Below are positions 1 through 10,433 of a stretch of DNA of 64,000 bases, piece by piece. The notes beneath the pieces are model-generated. The model was not told where the DNA came from. It saw nothing but the letters and a program-made list of their open reading frames with translations, and ran no database searches. The stretch comes from Yersinia bercovieri ATCC 43970 (GTDB taxonomy: Bacteria > Pseudomonadota > Gammaproteobacteria > Enterobacterales > Enterobacteriaceae), in the NCBI RefSeq assembly GCF_013282745.1, contig NZ_CP054044.1, forward strand, positions 4,263,241-4,327,240, in the 5' to 3' direction. The position numbers were made by a program, and so were the translations under genes. The number at the start of each line of letters is the position of its first letter. Within the stretch, counting starts at the first letter, position 1.

Positions 1-583
1 GGCTTTCTACCATATGGAAATATTACTGTTTCCATATTACTAAAATATCCGGCGCTGGCTGTCGGTATGTACCATTTAGCCGCCTGTAGATCCCGTAATG
101 ACCTGCTATTAATTAGCAGGGTTTGACGCCAATATATGTCCAAGTTATTATTTTTAAATTCGCTATAACTATATATAGCGTTAATCAAAGTTTATGCGGC
201 CCATTATAAATAACACGTTAGAATTAGGGAATTAACTTTAATTTCAGCGTGATGCCAAAAAACATACGTGAGAATTATATTAATATAAAACAATTGGTTA
301 AAACAAGCCCTCCTCAATACATGTTAATTCTAGTGCCTGAAACAGGGTTGAATATAGAGTGATGATTTACTTTTATTTATCCTAGAAAAGGGGTTTCTCC
401 CCATAAGATTATCGCGATAAAAACATGAGACAAAAAGTAGGTAGCCCCCCTTTACGCTCTTTACTCCGCATCTGACTAGTCAATAACCTGATAAAAAGTG
501 TAAAATAGTTGATTATCAAGACAGTAACCGATTATTTATCACTTTTTTATATTTATTAAATTTAATTTCAAGGAGTTAGCGAG
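1..583. other. AT-rich intergenic stretch with three small inverted repeats
   Basis: No convincing gene is seen here. Three short hairpins are visible: 12-37 (9-bp arms ATATGGAAA/TTTCCATAT), 102-120 (CCTGCTA/TAGCAGG) and 161-180 (CGCTATA/TATAGCG). None is followed by a T run, so none is a clear terminator. The last 100 bases are very AT-rich and probably carry the promoter of the following gene. Confidence 0.5.
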
Positions 584-922
584 ATGAGTTTACCAAACTG
601 TCCAAAATGTAGTTCTGAATTTACATGGCAGGAGGGGGAACAACTGAATTGCCCAGAGTGTGGTCATGAGTGGTCAGAAAGTGGTGCTTCAGCAGCAGAC
701 GAAGAGGGTCTGGTGGTGCGTGATGCCAATGGCAACTTGCTGGTTGACGGCGATTCGGTCACCGTTATTAAGGATCTGAAAGTAAAAGGCAGCTCTTCAA
801 CCTTGAAAATTGGCACCAAAGTGAAAGGTATCCGTCTGGTTGAAGGCGACCACAATATCGATTGTAAAATCGATGGATTTGGTCAGATGAAGCTAAAATC
901 TGAGTTTGTTAAGAAAAATTAA
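584..922 (+). CDS. yjdM: YjdM (PhnA-like) zinc-ribbon protein
   Basis: This 112-residue protein has an N-terminal zinc ribbon with paired cysteines C6/C9 and C23/C26. A compact PhnA-type C-terminal domain follows from about residue 45 to the end. Length and layout match the enterobacterial YjdM family, historically called PhnA. The old link to phosphonate use comes from gene neighbourhood in E. coli, and the molecular role is not established. The start is supported by an AAGGAG ribosome binding site 8 bases upstream. It appears to be a single-gene unit, with a hairpin just after the stop. Confidence 0.85.
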   Translation: MSLPNCPKCSSEFTWQEGEQLNCPECGHEWSESGASAADEEGLVVRDANGNLLVDGDSVTVIKDLKVKGSSSTLKIGTKVKGIRLVEGDHNIDCKIDGFGQMKLKSEFVKKN

Positions 923-942
923 TACTGTAACCAACTATTTTC

Positions 943-976
943 CCCCTTGCTCGGTGTAGTTCTGCTGAGCAAGGGG
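943..976. terminator. hairpin after yjdM
   Basis: Perfect 10-bp stem CCCCTTGCTC/GAGCAAGGGG with a 14-base loop, 20 bases after the yjdM stop. There is no strong T run on the + side, so termination is likely but not certain. Confidence 0.45.
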
Positions 977-1069
977 ATGATTTATAGCAATATCTATTGT
1001 GCCACCTAGTCCCCACTCTACCCTCTGCCTTAAGCTCACTCACCTCCCCATCCCGATGAATCTTTCATT

Positions 1070-1155
1070 TAGATATATCTTTTTTGCATCATCCCCTTGC
1101 TAACTTCGATATATCGATCTAGATTAGATATATCGAAATTGTTTCGATATATCTA
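1070..1155. promoter_or_regulatory. array of TCGATATATCGA-type operators upstream of the PadR regulator
   Basis: Four near-identical palindromic sites lie before the regulator: AGATATATCT at 1071-1080, TCGATATATCGA at 1106-1117, TAGATATATCGA at 1125-1136 and TCGATATATCTA at 1144-1155. The last three start exactly 19 bases apart, and the last ends just before the AAAGGAG ribosome binding site. PadR-family repressors bind such AT-rich palindromes, so autorepression by the adjacent regulator is the natural reading. That binding is inference. Confidence 0.65.
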
Positions 1156-1168
1156 AAGGAGAGTTGTT

Positions 1169-1810
1169 ATGTTTGGATTTTCAAAACGTGGTCATTGCCA
1201 TGGCCAAGAGCATCATGAAGGGCAGCGCCGTGGCGGCGAGAGAATGCATCGTGGTGGTCGCCACCCGATGGCGGGTGGCAGAGGTGGGCGTGGTGACAAA
1301 ATGCATCGCCTGTTCGAACACGGTGATTTACGTGTTGTTTTGCTGGCTCTGGTTGATAAAAAACCCAGCCATGGCTATGAGCTGATTAAGGCTATTGAAG
1401 AGGCGTCATCCGGGCTTTATGTGCCAAGTCCAGGGGTTATCTACCCAACGCTAACCCTGCTGGAGGAGCAAGATTTTGTCACACCAGTGGCAACCGGGAA
1501 TGGCCGCAAAAGCTACCAAATCACCGAAGCGGGTAAGGTTGAATTACAGCAAAATCAAGAGATGGTCGATGTGATTTTCTCTCGACTGGCGCAGGTCAAT
1601 CGTCGCCCAGAGGGGAATCTGGCAGAAGGTATTTCCGATGTAATGCATCGTTTACGTCATATTTTGCGCAGCAACATGGTGCGATCAGATGTCACACCAG
1701 AGCAGGTTGTCCGCATAAATGCCGCTTTAATGACCGCAGTAGAAGCTATCGAGAAAGAGTTAACGCCCGCCTCTGTGGCGACTGATGCGGATGCACAGGA
1801 GAAGAACTGA
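1169..1810 (+). CDS. YqjI-like PadR-family transcriptional regulator
   Basis: 213 residues. The first ~45 are rich in Gly, His and Arg (HCHGQEHHEGQRRGG and similar). The PadR winged helix follows at about 47-125, with the family signature HGYELIKAIE and PSPGVIYPTL, and a C-terminal helical part forms the dimer arm. A His-rich tail before a PadR domain is the hallmark of E. coli YqjI, a metal-responsive repressor of the ferric reductase gene yqjH, so metal sensing is likely. No yqjH homologue is next to it here. Its stop overlaps the ATG of the next gene (TGATG), so the two are translationally coupled. The upstream operator array suggests self-control. Confidence 0.8.
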   Translation: MFGFSKRGHCHGQEHHEGQRRGGERMHRGGRHPMAGGRGGRGDKMHRLFEHGDLRVVLLALVDKKPSHGYELIKAIEEASSGLYVPSPGVIYPTLTLLEEQDFVTPVATGNGRKSYQITEAGKVELQQNQEMVDVIFSRLAQVNRRPEGNLAEGISDVMHRLRHILRSNMVRSDVTPEQVVRINAALMTAVEAIEKELTPASVATDADAQEKN

Positions 1811-2133
1811 TGTCCGGCTATCGTTATCGCATTACTGTTGAGCCGCTCACCGATCGTAAAGGTGAGCCAATGGATAAAGCACCGGTCACCTTTGAAGTCG
1901 AGAATCATGATGAGATCCTCGGCATCATCGACCGGCTGCAAGCGCGCGAAGATCTGGCGTTCGGCAAAGATAAAACAGCGGCATTTGCTGTGGGTCTGAA
2001 ACTGTTTTCAGAAACCATGATGGAGAACCGCAAACATCCGCTGTTTGCCCCGTTGCGCACGGCATTTATGGAGTTTATGACTCTGCTGAAAAAAGGTTCA
2101 CCTCGCTGCCAGCAGCAGGATAGCGAGCAGTAA
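1810..2133 (+). CDS. DUF3861 domain protein
   Basis: 107 residues. The N-terminal MSGYRYRITVEPLTDRKG opening and the overall size fit the DUF3861 family of small cytoplasmic proteins of unknown function. No membrane segment or signal peptide is seen. It starts within the stop codon of the PadR regulator gene, so it is the second gene of a two-gene unit and should share the upstream operators. No catalytic motif is recognisable and no function is proposed. Confidence 0.7.
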   Translation: MSGYRYRITVEPLTDRKGEPMDKAPVTFEVENHDEILGIIDRLQAREDLAFGKDKTAAFAVGLKLFSETMMENRKHPLFAPLRTAFMEFMTLLKKGSPRCQQQDSEQ

Positions 2134-2165
2134 AGCAGAATAAGGCCATATATGCGTTATTTCGC

Positions 2166-2193
2166 GGGAATATCAATTATCGGCGATATTCCC
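2166..2193. terminator. convergent terminator
   Basis: GGGAATATC/GATATTCCC, a 9-bp stem with a 10-base loop, followed on the + strand by CCACATTTTT. It lies between the DUF3861 gene and the convergent ascB. Confidence 0.6.
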
Positions 2194-2200
2194 CACATTT

Positions 2201-3646
<1,446 letters not shown>

Positions 3647-5107
3647 TTAGTTAATTTTCACTGCATTCTGCGCAACAGCCACCTCGTCGCCAGGAGCGGT
3701 GTTATCACCTTCACTGCTCTCGACGGGAATATCCTCAAACCCCAGCAATAGTGTGGTGACGAATGAAATCACTATCGCCAACACCATCACGCCAAACACC
3801 CAGACGATACTCATTGGATTGGCTGGATCGAAGAACTGAACACTGGTAAATAGCCCAGGGGAGGCCATCGAATGGCTGGCCAATCCGCCGATCCCGGCAA
3901 CAGCACCACAAATAAATCCACTGATTAAGCTGGCGATCAGCGGGCGCTTGAGCCGTAAAGCGACACCATAAAGCGCGGGTTCCGAAATACCCGCCACAAT
4001 CGCGGATGCCGCCGCCGCCAGTGCTGTCTGGCGCAGTTCTGGGTTCTTAGTTCGCCATGCCACCGCCAGTGAGGAGCCACCGAGCGAAAGGTTAGCACCA
4101 ATTTCGGACGGCATAACCATGCCCTCTTTCCCGGTTTCGGCAATGGTCTGAATAATCGTCGGGGTAAAGACGCGGTGCATCCCGGTCATCACCAGTAATG
4201 GCCAGAGTGCCCCCATAATCGCGACAGAGAGCCAGCCCAGATAATCATGAACGGTATAGACCAAAGAGGAGATGCCGCTGCCGATCCAGATCCCCAACGG
4301 GCCGATAAACATAATGGCAATGGGGGCGGAAATGAGCACAATCAGCATCGGCTTAAGGAAGTTTTTGGTCACCGCAGGGGTGATACGGTCAACCCAACGT
4401 TCAATATAAGAGAGCAGCCAGGTCATGCATAGCGCCGGGATCACGGTATAGGTGTACTTCACTGCGGTGACGGATAACCCCATAAATTCAACCTGTTGGC
4501 CTTGCGCGGCCTTCGCCATCAGATCAATAAAGGTCGGGTGTACCAACACCCCGGCAATGGCGATGGCCAGCGACATGTTGGTTTTGAATTTGATTGCGGC
4601 GGAAGCCGCCACCATCACTGGCAGGAAGAAGAAAGCGCCGTCGCCAATGACATTCAAAATGATCAGTGTTGAGGAGCCTTTGCCGAAGATGCCGGTCATA
4701 TCCAGTATCATCGCCAGCAATTTGACCATCGACCCACCAATGATCGCCGGTATCAGCGGTGACATAGTACCAATCAGCGCATCAAGGATCCCTGCCCCTA
4801 TTCGCCTTAAAGTGATGCTATTTTTTTGCGGTGCACTACTTTCAGACAATGCGCCTTCTGGCAGCAGTTTCAGAACTTCTGCATAGGCATAGGAGACGCT
4901 ATTACCAATGATGACCTGACACTGGTTTTCATTGCGCACCACGCCCAGGACACCACGGATGGCCTTTAACTTAGCCAGATCGACCACGCTATCATCATTG
5001 AGCACAAAGCGTAACCGCGTCATACAGTGGGTCACAGCTTTAATGTTACCGACACCACCAATGGCATCGACTATCTGTTGAGATACTACGGCATAATTCT
5101 TAGACAT
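3647..5107 (-). CDS. ascF: beta-glucoside PTS enzyme IIBC, AscF
   Basis: About 486 residues. The N-terminal EIIB domain carries the phospho-accepting cysteine in AVTHCMTRLRF (about C28). The multi-spanning EIIC domain, roughly 105-460, contains GTMSPLIPAIIGG and GISEPALYGV and ends in LLLGFEDIPVE as in E. coli AscF. It imports and phosphorylates beta-glucosides, using phosphate from EI/HPr and an EIIA in trans; no EIIA domain is present. I chose the internal ATG at 5107, behind GGGGAG at 9 bases. An upstream ATG at 5134 adds nine residues absent from relatives. Divergent from ascG. Confidence 0.92.
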   Translation of the reverse strand: MSKNYAVVSQQIVDAIGGVGNIKAVTHCMTRLRFVLNDDSVVDLAKLKAIRGVLGVVRNENQCQVIIGNSVSYAYAEVLKLLPEGALSESSAPQKNSITLRRIGAGILDALIGTMSPLIPAIIGGSMVKLLAMILDMTGIFGKGSSTLIILNVIGDGAFFFLPVMVAASAAIKFKTNMSLAIAIAGVLVHPTFIDLMAKAAQGQQVEFMGLSVTAVKYTYTVIPALCMTWLLSYIERWVDRITPAVTKNFLKPMLIVLISAPIAIMFIGPLGIWIGSGISSLVYTVHDYLGWLSVAIMGALWPLLVMTGMHRVFTPTIIQTIAETGKEGMVMPSEIGANLSLGGSSLAVAWRTKNPELRQTALAAAASAIVAGISEPALYGVALRLKRPLIASLISGFICGAVAGIGGLASHSMASPGLFTSVQFFDPANPMSIVWVFGVMVLAIVISFVTTLLLGFEDIPVESSEGDNTAPGDEVAVAQNAVKIN

Positions 5108-5271
5108 GAGTAACAACTCCCCGTAACGACGCACGCCGGACTAAGCGAACCATTTGCGGCCGAAGGGAAACTGCCCTCATCAGCATAAATGCGCAATTAG
5201 CCATTATATTCATATAGTTATAATTAACCACCTGCCGGTAATCAGCCTATTTTGTTCTTTCCAAACAGATA

Positions 5272-5285
5272 GGTAACCGGTTCCA
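5272..5285. promoter_or_regulatory. putative AscG operator
   Basis: GGTAACCGGTTCCA, with perfect core AACCGGTT, matches 11 of 14 positions of the E. coli AscG site TGAAACCGGTTTCA as I remember it. It lies in the 346-base divergent region between ascF and ascG. Confidence 0.55.
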
Positions 5286-5344
5286 CATGAGAATCGTTAA
5301 TTACGAGATGGAATTCAATAGATGGGCGAATACAATTTACGTTT

Positions 5345-5360
5345 TGTGATAGCGATCAGC
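5345..5360. promoter_or_regulatory. possible CRP site in the ascG-ascF intergenic region
   Basis: TGTGA-N6-TCAGC: a perfect left half-site and three of five in the right half. Catabolite control is expected for a PTS operon. The call rests only on this match. Confidence 0.4.
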
Positions 5361-5453
5361 ATAAGTGCGGTGATTTATTCTGCTCAACAGCATGTTGCTT
5401 GCCTGTCGTAACCTGTAGAATAGTCATTATTATTTAAAAGCCAGGAAGGGCCT

Positions 5454-6482
5454 ATGTCTACGATGCAGGAAGTGGCAAAGAAAGCGGGCGTATCGAAAGC
5501 CACTGTTTCACGGGTTCTGTCAGGCAAAGGTTATGTCAGCGAAGCGACAAAAGAGCAGGTTTATAAAGCGATCGAAGAGGCGGGGTATCGGCCAAATTTA
5601 TTAGCGCGAAATCTGGCAACCAATAAATCAGAATGCATCGGTTTCGTGGTGACCAATACACTTTACAATGGGAATTACTTTAATGAAATTCTCTCTCAGG
5701 CGGCCAAAAAATTAGAAGACAGTGGCCGTCAGTTGGTATTGGTAGACGGGAAACATAGCGCAGAAGAGGAACAAGCGGCAATTCAGTTTCTGCTAGATCT
5801 CCGCTGTGATGCCATTATCATCTATCCGCGATTTTTAACTGTTGATGCCATGGATCTGATTATTGATAAACATAAGCAGCCGATTATGGTGGTCAACAGG
5901 AAATTAAGAAAAAATCATAGCCACTCTATTTTCTGCGATCATAAAGGCTCCAGCTATAACGCCACAAATTACCTTATCGAGCAGGGGCATCGGGATATCG
6001 CCTTTATTACCGGCTCACTAGATTCACCCACCGCTATTGAGCGCCTTTCCGGCTACAAAGCCGCATTAATGGCCAACTCATTGATTGTGCGAGAAACACT
6101 TATTGCACCAGGAAGATGGACACCACAGAGTGGTTTTGCGGCGGTTGAGTCATTACTCGCCAGTCAGTTGCCTTTTAGCGCAATCATCGCCAGTAATGAT
6201 GATATGGCGATTGGCGCGATGAAAAAATTAACTGAAGTGGGCATTCGGGTACCAGAGGAAATATCTATCATCGGCTTTGATAATATTCCACTTGCCCCTT
6301 TTCTTAGCCCGTCATTATCCAGCATTAAAGACCCCGTCAGCAGCATGATAAATGAAGTTATCAACCGGTTAATATCCATGCTGGACGGGGGCTATTTATC
6401 AAACGAAAATAGGTTTCAGTCTGACCTCATGCTCAGAGACTCGGTCAGTTATGGGCCTTTCTTTAGCCCAAAAACCAGTTAA
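5454..6482 (+). CDS. ascG: LacI-family repressor AscG
   Basis: 342 residues. The LacI-type DNA-binding domain occupies residues 1-55 (MQEVAKKAGVSKATVSRVLSG). The sugar-binding core runs from about 60 to 335, with ASNDDMAIGAM and ISIIGFDN in the expected places. Strong resemblance to E. coli AscG throughout, including GKHSAEEE and LLDLRCDAI. It should repress the divergent ascFB genes until a beta-glucoside-derived inducer binds. The ribosome binding site AGGAAG is 7 bases upstream of the ATG. It is convergent with yceI, with only 30 bases between stops. Confidence 0.92.
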   Translation: MSTMQEVAKKAGVSKATVSRVLSGKGYVSEATKEQVYKAIEEAGYRPNLLARNLATNKSECIGFVVTNTLYNGNYFNEILSQAAKKLEDSGRQLVLVDGKHSAEEEQAAIQFLLDLRCDAIIIYPRFLTVDAMDLIIDKHKQPIMVVNRKLRKNHSHSIFCDHKGSSYNATNYLIEQGHRDIAFITGSLDSPTAIERLSGYKAALMANSLIVRETLIAPGRWTPQSGFAAVESLLASQLPFSAIIASNDDMAIGAMKKLTEVGIRVPEEISIIGFDNIPLAPFLSPSLSSIKDPVSSMINEVINRLISMLDGGYLSNENRFQSDLMLRDSVSYGPFFSPKTS

Positions 6483-6512
6483 CCTAAACAAAACTATCTA
6501 GCCTGAATAAAA

Positions 6513-7091
6513 CTATTTAGCGCGAACACCTTCGACGGATAAAATCAGCTCGACTTCTTGTGAGGCCGGGCCTAAATCGGTGGTGATATTAAAGTCTTTC
6601 AACTTAATATTGCCGTTCGCTTCAAAACCAGCGCGGTACCCGCCCCATGGGTCATTACCTTGGCCAGTCAATTTACTTTCCAGTGTGACTGGCTTAGTGA
6701 CGCCATTCAGTGTCAGGTTACCCACCACGGAATAACCTTCGCCACTCTTCTTCACTTCAGTTGACTCAAATGTCGCCTGTGGGAATTTACTGACGTTTAG
6801 GAACTCTTTGCTGCGCAGATGTTTATCACGCTCAGCATGGTTGGTATCAACACTATTGGTATTGATCACCACATTCACTTTATCGGCAGTCGGATTTTTC
6901 TCATCAAAAGTGAAAGAGCCATCAAAATCGTTAAAGCTACCGTATAACCAGCTATAGCCTAAATGTTTAATCCGGAATTCGATAAAAGCGTGTTGCCCCT
7001 CTTTATCGATTTTATATTCGGCGGCTACGGCGCTGCCTGCGGTAAACATCAGTGCACCTACAGTCAGGCCCAATAGGGTCTTATTAAACAT
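6513..7091 (-). CDS. yceI: YceI periplasmic lipocalin-like protein
   Basis: About 192 residues with a signal peptide (cleavage expected after SAVAA, about residue 23) and a single YceI beta-barrel domain. The conserved stretches [29 protein letters not shown] and [11 protein letters not shown] are present. YceI proteins bind long isoprenoid lipids in the periplasm, and the E. coli gene is base-inducible. I prefer the ATG at 7091, 7 bases after GGAG, over the ATG at 7097. It is the second gene after yceJ with a 24-base gap, the same pair as in E. coli. Confidence 0.93.
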   Translation of the reverse strand: MFNKTLLGLTVGALMFTAGSAVAAEYKIDKEGQHAFIEFRIKHLGYSWLYGSFNDFDGSFTFDEKNPTADKVNVVINTNSVDTNHAERDKHLRSKEFLNVSKFPQATFESTEVKKSGEGYSVVGNLTLNGVTKPVTLESKLTGQGNDPWGGYRAGFEANGNIKLKDFNITTDLGPASQEVELILSVEGVRAK

Positions 7092-7115
7092 GTTCATTCT
7101 CCATAATAGAGTTGG

Positions 7116-7670
7116 TTAATCGGTGCTACGTCCCAGCATCCGTTTAAGGGTAATATCACCATCAATAAAGTGGTGCTTGATCGCGGCCAGCCCATGTAAT
7201 AGTGAAAGCACTACCACGGCCCAAGCCAGATAAAGGTGTACAGTGCCAGCGGTATCAGCCTGATCAGGTAAGCCGGTTAATGTCGCAGGTAGAGTAAACC
7301 AGCCAAATACATTGATAGGTTGTCCATCAGCCGTCGAGATCAAATATCCACTGAACATAATACAAAATAGAACAATATATAAAGTCAGATGAGCCAATAT
7401 CGCGCTAACTCGCGTGAAACAGCTATAGCTGGATAAGGGCTTTGGTGGCGGTGAAATAAAGCGCCAAATAACCCGGAATATCATTACAGCAAATAATATA
7501 CAGCCGATGCTTTTATGTATTTCAGGTGCCTGATGATACCAACCATCGTAGTAGCCCAGTGTCACCATCCACAACCCCAGAGCAAATAGCCCATAGACGG
7601 TTAATGCCACCAGCCAGTGGATGCCAATAGTGATGCGACCAAACTGCTCCCTGGTATTTTTCCAAAGCAT
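7116..7670 (-). CDS. yceJ: YceJ, cytochrome b561 family membrane protein
   Basis: 184 residues with about four membrane segments. Histidines usable as haem ligands lie in GIHWLVAL (about H19), EIHKSIG, HLTLY and VHLYLAW/LLHGLAAIKHH. Size and order fit bacterial cytochrome b561. It is predicted to move electrons between quinol and the periplasm in the inner membrane. Partner choice is unknown, but constant pairing with the isoprenoid-binding YceI suggests a quinone link, which is inference. Confidence 0.9.
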   Translation of the reverse strand: MLWKNTREQFGRITIGIHWLVALTVYGLFALGLWMVTLGYYDGWYHQAPEIHKSIGCILFAVMIFRVIWRFISPPPKPLSSYSCFTRVSAILAHLTLYIVLFCIMFSGYLISTADGQPINVFGWFTLPATLTGLPDQADTAGTVHLYLAWAVVVLSLLHGLAAIKHHFIDGDITLKRMLGRSTD

Positions 7671-8051
7671 AATGATTCCCTTTTGCTCAATTTATTGTGC
7701 AATAGTCAAACATTATGAAACATAAAATCAACACTTATTTGATATTAAATATACTTCTCTAACCGCTTTCAGTTATTTTGCCGGAGTCGAACAGGAGTTT
7801 GTCAGTTTAATTGGCTGACTTTACTTAACTTGACAGTGAGATAACAAATATAGAGAAATATAAAAGAGGTTATATTAGCCCTAGCGCCTCGCAGTCAGCA
7901 TAAAAAATAAGATTATGTGTGTTTATTGCGCGCACCCGGTATTTCATCTCCATGCCGCTAATATTGGTTTGCGCAGGATAAATAGCGCGAGACGTGGCAA
8001 TAAGTACCCCGACCAGAGTGATGACATCCGTCTGATCGGGGGAGATAGGCT
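7671..8051. other. intergenic stretch, promoter side of yceJ
   Basis: About 380 bases between yceJ and the MCE-operon lipoprotein. The left half is AT-rich and should carry the yceJ promoter. The right half holds a minus-strand open frame without a normal start (see 7870-8085). Nothing else is recognisable. Confidence 0.5.
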
Positions 8052-8085
8052 TTAAGATGACGTAATAGAGTGCTGCAACATCCAG
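7870..8085 (-). other. open frame of 71 codons without ATG, overlapping the end of the lipoprotein gene
   Basis: On the minus strand a frame stays open from CTG at 8085 to TAA at 7870-7872, overlapping the last 34 bases of the lipoprotein gene in another frame. The translation has a protein-like mix of residues, ending MEMKYRVRAINTHNLIFYADCEALGLI when read from residue 45 in two parts (MEMKYRVRAINTH then NLIFYADCEALGLI). No ATG, GTG or TTG occurs before the internal methionines and no family is recognised. It may be a decayed gene end or chance. Confidence 0.2.
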
Positions 8086-8693
8086 TTAAGCACTTGAGTG
8101 GCTAACTGATCGCTCGCCAGACCAAACGCCTGAACCACCTCATTCATCTCCGTGCCTTTTATCGGCTGGCGGATCTCAAAATGGCGGGTGGCAATAATCC
8201 GACGATCCGAAATTCTGACCAGTCGGGCATCAAAGCGGATCAGCACTTCACTCTTATCCGTTAGATAGACGCCCTGAAATGCAGAGAGATCACCGCTCAA
8301 CTCAACATCAGCCTGCAAACTGTCATCATCACTACTGACGGCACGAATACGGCCATCTGCGCGGAACTCCTGAATCAAGCGATTACGCACCAAAATCGGC
8401 GCGGGGTCACTCCAGCGTGAGTTTTGATAGACCGCAATCTCCTGCCCCTGCGGCTGCACAGCGATACGTGAACTGTTCAAGAACTGGCTGGTTGCCGGTT
8501 GAGAAACCCGTAGCGACCAATTGACACTCTGCGCTCGCGGGGCATTCGTCGCTGGCGGCACCGGCAGAAGATAGACCTGTGAGACCGGCGCGGTGGGTAA
8601 AATGGTGCAGGCTGATAGCAACATAGCCAGCATTGATAACATCAATAACCAAGTGCGGCGGCCTAAATAGCGCATTACCTTAAGAAATATCAT
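8052..8693 (-). CDS. PqiC-like auxiliary lipoprotein of an MCE transporter
   Basis: 213 residues. A lipoprotein signal peptide ends in LLSAC, with the lipidated cysteine at about residue 29. The rest fits the ABC-transporter auxiliary lipoprotein family (DUF330/PqiC). Such proteins sit in the outer membrane and act with MCE proteins in moving lipids across the periplasm. The ATG overlaps the stop of the MCE gene (ATGA), so it is the last gene of a four-gene operon. An internal ATG seven codons in is also possible. Confidence 0.82.
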   Translation of the reverse strand: MIFLKVMRYLGRRTWLLMLSMLAMLLSACTILPTAPVSQVYLLPVPPATNAPRAQSVNWSLRVSQPATSQFLNSSRIAVQPQGQEIAVYQNSRWSDPAPILVRNRLIQEFRADGRIRAVSSDDDSLQADVELSGDLSAFQGVYLTDKSEVLIRFDARLVRISDRRIIATRHFEIRQPIKGTEMNEVVQAFGLASDQLATQVLNWMLQHSITSS

Positions 8694-9631
8694 CGAGGCG
8701 TAAACTCCTGTGTTCTTTCACGGCCACGCAGCAAGGCCGCTGGGTTCTCTTCCAGGCGGGAAACCGCCGCACGTAATGTGGCTAATGTTCTGCGCAGCTC
8801 ATCAACCGCTGGCCCCAACTCACTCATCCCTTGCATACCATTACTGAGCGAGGTTTTATTTTCACTCACCAATTGATTGAGGATGGTACTGGTTTTTTGC
8901 AACGACGCCATAGTCTTAGCGGCATCACTGACCAGCTGTTTGCCCTGCCCATCCATTAATCCGTTGGCATTACGCAGTAAACGATTGGTCTGTGCCAGTG
9001 TCTCATTGGCCTGTTTGCTGGCCTGCGCCAACTGCTGCAACATGGTGCGGATATCGCCACGTTGGTCAGCCACGGTCTGGGTAATCAGCGCCAGATTATC
9101 CAGCGTCCTAATGAGGCGCTGCTGATTATCGGGTTCCAAGAGTTGATTGAGGCGCACCAGCACTTCATTGGCGTTGCTCATGAAATTCTCACCGTTAGCC
9201 AATAGTTGGCTCATCGGCGACGGGGTAGCAATGATGATGGGGATCTCACCATCTTGCCCCTCCAGCAGTGGGCTTGATTGGTTACTGCTGCTAAATTGAA
9301 TATTTGAGGTGCCAGTAATCCCGGCGACTGTTAGCCGCGCTTGGGTGTCCTGGCGGATGGGCGTTGATGCCGATACCCGAATCCGCGCCCAAACTTTATT
9401 GGGATTTTCGCTATCCAGACGTAACTGAATCACTTCGCCGACGCGGATCCCGCTGTACTGCACGGTGCTGCCCTGAGAGAGGCCACTCACCGGTTCATTG
9501 AAGACAATATCGTACAGTTTGAACTGCCGATTAGCGCCAGCATTGGTCAGCCATAGGCAAAATAACAGCGCGGCACTGACCACAATGAGAGTGAACAAAC
9601 CAATGACAACATGATGAGCACGGGTTTCCAT
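8690..9631 (-). CDS. MlaD/MCE-domain periplasmic protein
   Basis: About 313 residues from the ATG at 9631. One N-terminal membrane anchor (about 10-30) precedes a single MCE domain (about 35-115, with GSTVQYSGIRVGEV and AGITGTSNIQF). A long helical C-terminal part follows, rich in Gln, Ala and Leu. MCE proteins form rings that carry phospholipid between inner membrane and outer-membrane partners. Upstream in-frame codons exist, but the ATG at 9631 follows GAGAGGTGG and starts one base after the ATPase stop. The system differs from E. coli mlaFEDCB and resembles the four-gene type with a fused STAS permease. Confidence 0.88.
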   Translation of the reverse strand: METRAHHVVIGLFTLIVVSAALLFCLWLTNAGANRQFKLYDIVFNEPVSGLSQGSTVQYSGIRVGEVIQLRLDSENPNKVWARIRVSASTPIRQDTQARLTVAGITGTSNIQFSSSNQSSPLLEGQDGEIPIIIATPSPMSQLLANGENFMSNANEVLVRLNQLLEPDNQQRLIRTLDNLALITQTVADQRGDIRTMLQQLAQASKQANETLAQTNRLLRNANGLMDGQGKQLVSDAAKTMASLQKTSTILNQLVSENKTSLSNGMQGMSELGPAVDELRRTLATLRAAVSRLEENPAALLRGRERTQEFTPR

Positions 9632-9632
9632 A

Positions 9633-10433
9633 TTACCACCTCTCTCCACTATTGGTGGCTGCCTGATAGGCAGCCCGGCCACGTGGGCCATGAAAATACG
9701 CCTGAATCCAGTCATCATGGGTCGCAGCGACGTTATCCAATGTATCCACCACCAGCACTCTCTTTTGCGAAAGCACCGCCACACGATCACACAGCGTATA
9801 GAGCGTATCCAGATCGTGAGTCACCAAAAACACCGTCAGATTGAGGGCATCGCGCAGTGTACGAATCAAACTGTCGAAGGCCGCCGCACCAATGGGATCA
9901 AGACCCGCCGTCGGCTCATCAAGAAACAAAATGTCGGGGTCCAGCGCCAGCGCACGGGCTAAAGCCACCCGTTTGACCATACCGCCCGACAAAGATGCCG
10001 GATATTTACTGCCAGCACCCGGCGGTAACCCCGCCAGCGCCAATTTGACCTGCGCCAGGCGCTCCGCTTCCGCCCGTGGCAAACCGGCATTTTCGATTAA
10101 CGGCAACGCCACGTTTTCAGTCACCGTCAGAGAGCTAAACAGCGCACCCCGTTGAAACAGCACGCCAAATCGGCGTTCGACCATAGAGCGTGCCATCCCC
10201 GACAGCGCCATTAAATCCTGACCAAAGACGTGGATCTGCCCACCAGTGGGGCGGCGCAACCCGACGATACTGCGCAATAGTACCGACTTTCCGGTTCCCG
10301 ACCCCCCGACCACGCCGAGAATTTCGCCGCGCTGAACATCAAGGTTCAGGTCTTGGTGCACCGTCTGTTTGCCGAAGCTGTTCACCAAACCACGGATTTG
10401 AATGATTGCATCTTGCTTCATTTGGCTCACCAC
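9633..10433 (-). CDS. MlaF-type ABC transporter ATPase
   Basis: 266 residues. Walker A GGSGTGKS at about 43-50, signature LSGGMVKRVALARA, and Walker B ILFLDEPTAGLDP. The SGGM signature followed by KRVALARA is typical of MlaF/Mkl importers that pair with MlaE permeases. It should power lipid transport together with the neighbouring MlaE-type permease and MCE protein. The start is ambiguous: GTG at 10433 (GGAG 5 bases upstream) or ATG at 10421. Both overlap or abut the permease stop, so translation is coupled. Confidence 0.9.
   Translation of the reverse strand: MVSQMKQDAIIQIRGLVNSFGKQTVHQDLNLDVQRGEILGVVGGSGTGKSVLLRSIVGLRRPTGGQIHVFGQDLMALSGMARSMVERRFGVLFQRGALFSSLTVTENVALPLIENAGLPRAEAERLAQVKLALAGLPPGAGSKYPASLSGGMVKRVALARALALDPDILFLDEPTAGLDPIGAAAFDSLIRTLRDALNLTVFLVTHDLDTLYTLCDRVAVLSQKRVLVVDTLDNVAATHDDWIQAYFHGPRGRAAYQAATNSGERW

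Noticed and set aside
584..922. Phosphonoacetate hydrolase (a use of the name PhnA)
   Set aside because: That enzyme is much larger. This is the small zinc-ribbon YjdM family.
9632..9790. 53-residue extension of the MCE protein
   Set aside because: It lies wholly within the ATPase gene in another frame, and the true ATG at 9631 follows a good ribosome binding site.
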